Origin: Bacteroidia bacterium
Lineage (GTDB): Bacteria > Bacteroidota > Bacteroidia > Flavobacteriales > Flavobacteriaceae
Length of the DNA: 10,796 nt
Direction: 5' to 3'
Assembly: GCA_030431085.1 (NCBI GenBank)
Contig: JAUIJW010000065.1
Location: forward strand, 1 to 10,796
The translations under genes were made by a program, and so were the position numbers. A model generated the notes under the pieces. That model had not been told where the DNA came from, did no database searches, and was given only the letters and a program-made list of their open reading frames with translations. This document shows, in pieces, positions 6,476 to 10,796 of the stretch (positions are counted from its first letter, which is position 1; each line of letters starts with the position of its first letter).

Positions 6476-7798
6476 TTATTTATAAACCTCTTTAATAAAC
6501 TCTTCGTAAGTTACTTCTTTAGTTTTTAATTTTACATTTTCTTTAAAGAAGTTTAACAATTTTTCATTCATTAATTGATCTGATAACCTTTTAGCTTCTT
6601 CTTGATTTGAAAGGATTCTATTCGCGATATCATCTAATTCTTTTTCTTCAGGATTTAGATTACCAAATTGAGCCATTTGCGTTTTAATATACCCTTTAGC
6701 ATAATCTTTTAAATCTTCATAAGAGACTTTAATGTCATTATCCTTACTTAATTTACCTTCTATTAACTGGTAGCGCAACCCTTTTTCAGATTTATTATAC
6801 TCTTCAAGAGCTTCTTCTTCTGTCATAGGCTTTTCACCAGCTACGGCTAACCATTTTTGCAAAAATTCTGCTGGTAAATCAAACTTGGTATTTTCTATTA
6901 AATTTTCAGTTACGGCATTTAATAATTGTTGGTCTGTTTGTGAAGCAAACTGCTTTTCTGCATCTTCTTTTAATCTTGCTCTAAACTCCTCTTCATTTTT
7001 AACCGTATTTTCTCCAAACACCTTATCGAATAATTCTTGGTTCAATTCTGCCAATTCTGTATAGGTAATCTCTTCAATAGCAAACGTTAAAGGCTCATTA
7101 AAATCGTGCACTTCATCGTGAGAAATTCCTAACGTGTTGATCAACATATGATCGTCTGTAAATAAATTTTTAGATTTTAACTTAATAGAATCACCTACTT
7201 TCTTACCTAAAAACTTCTTTTCATTGGTTTTACCTTTTATTTTCTCTAATTTAAAGGTCGATTTTTTGTTTATTTCTTTGTCTTCATTCACAAACACTCC
7301 AGTAATATTAGAGCTTTCTGCGATCTCTTCTTGCGTAATCATTTTACCATATTGCTCTCTAATACTATTGATTTGAGTATCAATCATTTTATCATCTGCA
7401 ATAATTTTATAAGCTGTAATGGCTTTTTTAGGACTTAGATCTACCTCAAATTCAGGGGCTAAACCTAATTCAAATTCAAAAGTGAAGTTTTCTTCATCCC
7501 ACGAAAAGTTTTCTTGAGATTTAGGTAAAGGATTACCTAATACATCTAACTTCTCTTCAATAAGAAATTTACTAAGAGATTCTTGCAAAAGCTTATTTAC
7601 CTCATCTATCATTACCGATTTTCCATATTGCTTTTTAACTAAGCTCATTGGTACATGACCTTTTCTAAACCCAGGAATATTAGCTTTTTTTCGGTAATTA
7701 TTTAACTCTGTTTCTACCTTATCTTGATAATCCTCTGCAGTAATATCAATTTTTACAATAGAATTTAACGCATCAATGTCTTCTTTTGTAATTTTCAT
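6476..7798 (-). CDS. tig: Trigger factor (ribosome-associated chaperone)
   Basis: Binds at the ribosomal exit tunnel and folds nascent chains. With the start chosen here it has 440 residues (E. coli 432). The N-terminal ribosome-binding domain (about 1-120) carries the signature GFRKGHVP at 43-50 and the downstream YGKSVMIDEVNKLL segment. The C-terminal helical chaperone arms (about 255-440) are rich in charged residues. The middle PPIase/FKBP-like domain (about 160-245) is strongly divergent and lacks the usual aromatic FKBP pocket pattern. The open frame extends 15 codons upstream to a TTG at 7843, but that TTG is part of the -7 promoter element, so it would lie upstream of the transcript start. 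The ATG at 7798 gives the family N-terminus MKITKEDIDALN. It is followed by its own terminator and then clpP. Confidence 0.96.
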   Translation of the reverse strand: MKITKEDIDALNSIVKIDITAEDYQDKVETELNNYRKKANIPGFRKGHVPMSLVKKQYGKSVMIDEVNKLLQESLSKFLIEEKLDVLGNPLPKSQENFSWDEENFTFEFELGLAPEFEVDLSPKKAITAYKIIADDKMIDTQINSIREQYGKMITQEEIAESSNITGVFVNEDKEINKKSTFKLEKIKGKTNEKKFLGKKVGDSIKLKSKNLFTDDHMLINTLGISHDEVHDFNEPLTFAIEEITYTELAELNQELFDKVFGENTVKNEEEFRARLKEDAEKQFASQTDQQLLNAVTENLIENTKFDLPAEFLQKWLAVAGEKPMTEEEALEEYNKSEKGLRYQLIEGKLSKDNDIKVSYEDLKDYAKGYIKTQMAQFGNLNPEEKELDDIANRILSNQEEAKRLSDQLMNEKLLNFFKENVKLKTKEVTYEEFIKEVYK

Positions 7799-7840
7799 TC
7801 TTTGTAAATTTATCCTATTAAATTTTATTTTTTGAGGGTG

Positions 7841-7870
7841 CAAAAATAACTAAAATAAAGCATATAACAA
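7841..7870 (-). promoter_or_regulatory. Promoter of tig, Bacteroidota sigma-A type
   Basis: On the minus strand this reads TTG (7870-7868), a 19-bp spacer, then TATTTTTG (7848-7841), an exact match to the Bacteroidota pattern TTG-N19-TAnnTTTG. The predicted start of transcription is a few bases downstream, near 7835, giving a leader of about 35 nt before the ATG at 7798. This placement decides the tig start codon. Confidence 0.8.
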
Positions 7871-7958
7871 GGTATTTACACATTAATCAACTTTTAAAAC
7901 TGCGTTAATTTATGTTAAACCCCTATACCAGCACTCTTTTGAACATCAAGTTATTACA

Positions 7959-8297
7959 TTAATCTTTAATGAATGAATGTAATACAGACTCTACAATAGA
8001 TAAAATGATGCTAAATAAAAAGGCCGTCCAAAATCCGTTAACCAAAAATCCAGGAACAATTTTTGCTGCTACCAAAATAACAATGGCATTAATCACTAAA
8101 AGAAATAAACCGAGTGTTAGTATGGTTACTGGTAGGGTTAAAATCACTAAAATTGGCTTTAAAACCGCAAATAAAAATCCTAAAACTAAAGCTACTAAAA
8201 TGGCCGCAGTATAACTATCTACTGTAACATTTGGAAGAAAATTAGCTATTAAAAATACGGCTGCAGCCGATAACAAAGTTCTTAAAATAAAATTCAT
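7959..8297 (-). CDS. Small four-helix membrane protein, phage-holin-4/YvlD-like family
   Basis: The 112-residue, very hydrophobic protein has four predicted membrane segments, at roughly 4-22, 29-50, 53-80 and 88-108. The pattern VLGFLFAVLKPILVILTLP (38-56), followed by a Leu/Ile-rich helix and a C-terminal SFIKD, is typical of the family named 'phage holin family 4 superfamily' (PF04020; includes B. subtilis YvlD). These are ordinary chromosomal inner-membrane proteins of unknown function, and the holin name is historical. It lies 23 bp after the alpha/beta hydrolase and is probably the last gene of the pdxJ operon. No clear terminator was found between its stop and the tig promoter. Confidence 0.88.
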   Translation of the reverse strand: MNFILRTLLSAAAVFLIANFLPNVTVDSYTAAILVALVLGFLFAVLKPILVILTLPVTILTLGLFLLVINAIVILVAAKIVPGFLVNGFWTAFLFSIILSIVESVLHSFIKD

Positions 8298-8320
8298 AAA
8301 GTTTTGATTTAGTGTTATGT

Positions 8321-9091
8321 TTAATCGTTATTTAAAAAGTGTAATACTTCGGTATAAAACTGTTGAGGGTTCTCTGCATGTAACCAATGTCCAGCGTTTT
8401 CTATAGTTTTTATTTTTGCTTGGGTAAAATGTTGATATATCTGCATTTCATCCTCTTCTGTAATATAATTTGATTTTGAGCCTTTTAAAAATAGAGTTGC
8501 TCCTTTATACACAGCCTGCGTTGGTAGTGCTTCTCCAATTTTAGGATTGTTCTCGGTTAAACTTTTTAAATTAAACCGATAACCAAACTTGTCTTTATCT
8601 TTTCGATACACATTTTTTAGTAAGAACTGTCGAACACCTATTTCTGAAATATGAGCTTTATAAAGTTCGTCTATCTCATTTCTAGAGCTAATTTCACTAA
8701 AATCAATTGCGTTTAGAGCCTTTAATATTTCATGATGATGAGGCGCATAATACTTAGGTCCAATATCTACAATTACCAGTTTTTTAACCAGTTCTGGATA
8801 TCTCGTTGCAAATAACATAGCCACTTTACCTCCCATCGAATGCCCGATAATATTAACCGATTCTAATTGGTAATGCCTTAAATACTGTTGTAGGTCTTCA
8901 ACCATTAAATCATAAGAAAAATCTTCTGTATGAAAGCTTCTTCCGTGGTTGCGTTGATCTAGCAAATGCACTTCATACGATTCTGATAATCGTTTCCCTA
9001 GAGTTTTCCAATTATCTGCCATACCAAAATAGCCATGTAGAATGATTAGAGGTTCTCCTTGCCCTAAAATTATTGAATGAAGTAGTGCCAT
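8321..9091 (-). CDS. Alpha/beta-fold hydrolase, YbfF-like esterase
   Basis: The 256-residue predicted cytosolic hydrolase has no signal peptide. The oxyanion motif HGYFG is at 19-23. The nucleophile elbow GHSMGG (83-88) holds S85, and the catalytic His is H235 in AGHWLHAENP (233-242). At the usual acid position after strand 7 the sequence is FLKGSKSNYI (201-210) with no Asp or Glu, so D109 in VDIGP (108-112), after strand 6, is the likely acid. A similar arrangement has been described for E. coli YbfF. The length, DQRNHGRS (45-52) and overall layout also match the YbfF group, whose physiological substrates are poorly known. Its ATG shares one base with the pdxJ stop (TAATG), implying translational coupling. 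Confidence 0.9.
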   Translation of the reverse strand: MALLHSIILGQGEPLIILHGYFGMADNWKTLGKRLSESYEVHLLDQRNHGRSFHTEDFSYDLMVEDLQQYLRHYQLESVNIIGHSMGGKVAMLFATRYPELVKKLVIVDIGPKYYAPHHHEILKALNAIDFSEISSRNEIDELYKAHISEIGVRQFLLKNVYRKDKDKFGYRFNLKSLTENNPKIGEALPTQAVYKGATLFLKGSKSNYITEEDEMQIYQHFTQAKIKTIENAGHWLHAENPQQFYTEVLHFLNND

Positions 9092-9804
9092 TATTTAAGT
9101 TTATTTAAATACATGGCAACCACATTTTGCATTCCGAAGTATAGAGATTCTGCGATTAAAGCGTGACCTATCGAAACCTCCAACAAATTCGGGATTTCTT
9201 TAGCAAAATAAGCTACATTATCTAAACTTAAATCATGACCCGCATTAATACCTAAATCTAATGCCGTTGCTACTTTGGCTGTTTCAACATATTGAGCAAT
9301 GGCTTTTTCTTTGTTTTTTTGATAATGAACCGCATAAGCTTCTGTATACAGTTCTATTCTATCTGTACCTGTTTTGGCTGCTGATGAAATAAGATCAGGA
9401 TTAGGATCCATAAAAATAGAAGTTCTAATATCGTTAGCCTTAAACTCTTTAATGACTTCACTCAAAAATTCTTGATGTTTTTGAGTATCCCATCCTGCAT
9501 TTGATGTTATGGCATCTTCTGCATCTGGTACTAAGGTAACTTGCGTAGGCTTTATCTCTAAAACCAAATCTATAAATTTAGGGATAGGATTACCTTCTAT
9601 ATTATACTCTGTATGAACCACTGGTTTTAAATCAAACGCATCTTGATATTTAATATGACGCTCGTCTGGTCTTGGATGGATAGTGATACCTTGAGCTCCG
9701 TACTCTTGTAAATCTTTCGCAGCCTGTAAAACATTAGGAGTGTTACCTCCTCTAGCATTTCTTAAAGTTGCTATTTTATTAATGTTTACACTTAATTTTG
9801 TCAT
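9091..9804 (-). CDS. pdxJ: Pyridoxine 5'-phosphate synthase
   Basis: Condenses 1-deoxy-D-xylulose 5-phosphate with 3-amino-2-oxopropyl phosphate to form pyridoxine 5'-phosphate, the last ring-forming step of DXP-dependent vitamin B6 synthesis. A 237-residue TIM-barrel protein. Active-site residues are in place: H43 in HPRPDERHI (43-51), E70 in NIEGNP (68-73) and H190 in INAGHDL (186-192), matching E. coli H45, E72 and H193. The N-terminal VNINKIATLRNARGG carries NK where E. coli has DH, a variant I associate with Bacteroidota PdxJ. Phosphate-site residues near SIGHALI (211-217) are conserved. It heads a tight operon with the hydrolase (1-base overlap) and the small membrane protein. A consensus -7 element lies about 67 bp upstream. 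Confidence 0.97.
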   Translation of the reverse strand: MTKLSVNINKIATLRNARGGNTPNVLQAAKDLQEYGAQGITIHPRPDERHIKYQDAFDLKPVVHTEYNIEGNPIPKFIDLVLEIKPTQVTLVPDAEDAITSNAGWDTQKHQEFLSEVIKEFKANDIRTSIFMDPNPDLISSAAKTGTDRIELYTEAYAVHYQKNKEKAIAQYVETAKVATALDLGINAGHDLSLDNVAYFAKEIPNLLEVSIGHALIAESLYFGMQNVVAMYLNKLK

Positions 9805-9870
9805 TTTATACCTTTTTTAATAATAAAGCCGTTAAATATTACTTATATTTAAAGTGCTTGTGATATCAGG

Positions 9871-9878
9871 CAAAATTA
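9871..9878 (-). promoter_or_regulatory. -7 element of the pdxJ promoter
   Basis: On the minus strand this reads TAATTTTG, an exact match to TAnnTTTG, giving a leader of about 60 nt before the pdxJ ATG. The -33 region at 19-bp spacing is TGC rather than TTG, so support rests on the -7 element and its position. Confidence 0.5.
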
Positions 9879-9890
9879 CAATATAAACTT

Positions 9891-9898
9891 TATTTTAG
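9891..9898 (+). promoter_or_regulatory. Candidate -7 element for the CBS-nadK operon
   Basis: Plus strand TATTTTAG followed by CACC, one mismatch from TAnnTTTG. It resembles the start-site context of the tig promoter (TATTTTTGCACC). It lies 18 bp before the ATG at 9917, leaving a very short leader. No TTG at -33 is visible. Confidence 0.4.
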
Positions 9899-9916
9899 CA
9901 CCATTAAACAAAAAGT

Positions 9917-10576
9917 ATGCAGGCCTTAGACTACTTAATTAATGATTATAAACCCTTTAAAGAAAAGAGCACGGTTAAAGATGTTAAAACTTTTTTCAGA
10001 AAAACGTCTTATTCGCACTTCCCAGTTGTTAAAAATGGTGTTTATCAAGGCTCAATTGCAAAAAACGACATAGATTTTATGCATGGTGATGATCGATGTA
10101 TTGAAGAAGTTAGAGCAAAAACACTACCGTTTTTAGTATTCGCCAAAGCTAATTGGTTTGAAGTGTTACAATTATTTGCAGATAACGATTCTAACATCTT
10201 GCCAGTTGTAGACGAAGAACTTAACTATTTGGGTTATTACGAATTAAATGATTATTTAAATATTTTTAAACAAACTCCCTTTTTACACAACGAGGGTGTT
10301 ATTTTAATTGTGTCTAAAAATGTTAAAGAATATTCCTTTAGTGAAATCACCCAAATTGTAGAGGCCAACAATGCAACTCTTTTCGGAGCCTTTGTTTCAA
10401 AAATTGAAGATGATCGGGCTGAGATCATTCTTAAATTAAGTTTGCACGACATCAATAATTCTGTACAATCTTTTAGAAGATATGGCTATAAAATCATGAA
10501 TAAATTAGAAAAAGATCACTATCTAGAAACGCTGAATGATCGCTCTAATTATTTACAAAAATTCCTTAACATATAA
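9917..10576 (+). CDS. CBS-pair domain protein with C-terminal ACT-like region
   Basis: The 219-residue cytosolic protein has a tandem CBS pair in its N-terminal half. CBS1 runs about 1-58, with FPVVKNGVYQGSIAKNDI at 35-52. CBS2 runs about 70-116, with ILPVVDEELNYLGYYELNDYL at 94-114. Both show the family's PVV-x-G-ND/D end pattern. CBS pairs usually bind adenine nucleotides such as AMP, ATP, NAD or S-adenosylmethionine. Residues about 126-192 (GVILIVSKN... RRYGYKI) look like an ACT-type beta-alpha-beta sensor fold. There is no catalytic domain, so a regulatory role is inferred. It sits 6 bp upstream of nadK in the same direction and is divergent from pdxJ, an arrangement that makes NAD kinase the obvious candidate partner. 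Confidence 0.88.
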   Translation: MQALDYLINDYKPFKEKSTVKDVKTFFRKTSYSHFPVVKNGVYQGSIAKNDIDFMHGDDRCIEEVRAKTLPFLVFAKANWFEVLQLFADNDSNILPVVDEELNYLGYYELNDYLNIFKQTPFLHNEGVILIVSKNVKEYSFSEITQIVEANNATLFGAFVSKIEDDRAEIILKLSLHDINNSVQSFRRYGYKIMNKLEKDHYLETLNDRSNYLQKFLNI

Positions 10577-10582
10577 ATCAAC

Positions 10583-10796
10583 ATGAAAGTAGCTTTATAC
10601 GGTCAAGCTAATAACGAAACCACCCATAGATATGCTAAAATATTGGTTGATTTTTTAGATAAAAATCAAATTACATTAACTTTTGAAAGCAAGTTTTACA
10701 GCGATTTCAGCAAACAATTCAATGTTAAAAATCACACTGTTTTTAAAAGCTATGACGATTTAGACCAATCATACGACTTCTTTTTTAGTATTGGTG
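10583..10796 (+). CDS. nadK: NAD kinase, N-terminal part (cut by window end)
   Basis: Phosphorylates NAD to NADP using ATP or polyphosphate. Only the first 71 codons are present. The start MKVALYGQ, the ESKFYSDF segment (35-42) and the end FFFSIG (66-71) match the N-terminal nucleotide-binding domain of Bacteroidota NadK. The window stops just before the expected GGDGT catalytic motif, because the last full codon is the first Gly after SI. The ATG lies 6 bp after the CBS gene stop, so the two are almost certainly one transcript and probably translationally coupled. Confidence 0.88.
   Translation, partial: MKVALYGQANNETTHRYAKILVDFLDKNQITLTFESKFYSDFSKQFNVKNHTVFKSYDDLDQSYDFFFSIG

Noticed and set aside
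7969..8214. 81-codon open frame on the plus strand opposite the small membrane protein
   Set aside because: It is the antisense shadow of a low-complexity hydrophobic gene, giving a Lys/Thr-rich translation with no recognisable domain.
7959..8297. Holin-like protein taken as a prophage remnant
   Set aside because: No other phage gene, integrase or attachment site is present. The family is widespread as a chromosomal membrane protein, and the gene sits in a housekeeping operon.
10252..10455. 67-codon minus-strand frame within the CBS gene
   Set aside because: Shadow of the ACT-like region with no domain, promoter or partner.

Overview
The window looks like core chromosome of a low-GC member of the Bacteroidota, most likely a flavobacterium (Flavobacteriia). 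Three things point there. Start codons lack Shine-Dalgarno sequences and are preceded by A/T-rich leaders. At least two promoters fit the Bacteroidota pattern TAnnTTTG. The proteins carry Bacteroidota-type variants: PdxJ with NINKIATLRNAR and HPRPDERHI, ClpX with VGY in place of the IGF loop, and a NadK beginning MKVALYGQ. I see no insertion sequence, prophage, CRISPR array, tRNA or rRNA, and no stretch of more than 300 bases without a gene.

Layout. Positions 1-1443 (+): the tail of an unidentified gene, then a fusion of a RimB-like retropepsin/'zinc protease' domain to a RimK-type ATP-grasp glutamate ligase. This fusion gene collides tail to tail (4-base overlap) with dnaG. Positions 1440-4300 (-): a secreted nucleoside-hydrolase-like protein followed 26 bp later by DNA primase dnaG, whose zinc-finger ligands have all been replaced. 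Positions 4331-4382: a perfect 52-bp palindrome that serves as the terminator of the clpP-clpX operon. Positions 4399-7798 (-): tig, then clpP and clpX. tig has its own promoter and its own terminator, so clpP-clpX is probably a separate transcript. Positions 7959-9804 (-): pdxJ, an alpha/beta hydrolase and a small four-helix membrane protein, tightly packed as one operon. Positions 9917-10796 (+): divergent from pdxJ, a CBS-pair/ACT-like protein and, 6 bp later, the start of NAD kinase, cut by the window end.

Themes. tig, clpP and clpX supply ribosome-associated folding and ATP-dependent proteolysis. The RimB-RimK fusion probably tags a protein C-terminus with glutamates and regulates or trims that tag. 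pdxJ makes pyridoxine 5'-phosphate, and nadK makes NADP under possible control of its CBS-domain neighbour. This is mostly housekeeping DNA. The points most worth a second look are the RimB-RimK fusion, the primase without zinc ligands, the degenerate catalytic motif of the secreted nucleoside-hydrolase-like protein, the CBS-nadK pair and the 52-bp palindrome. I see no obviously new multi-gene system.
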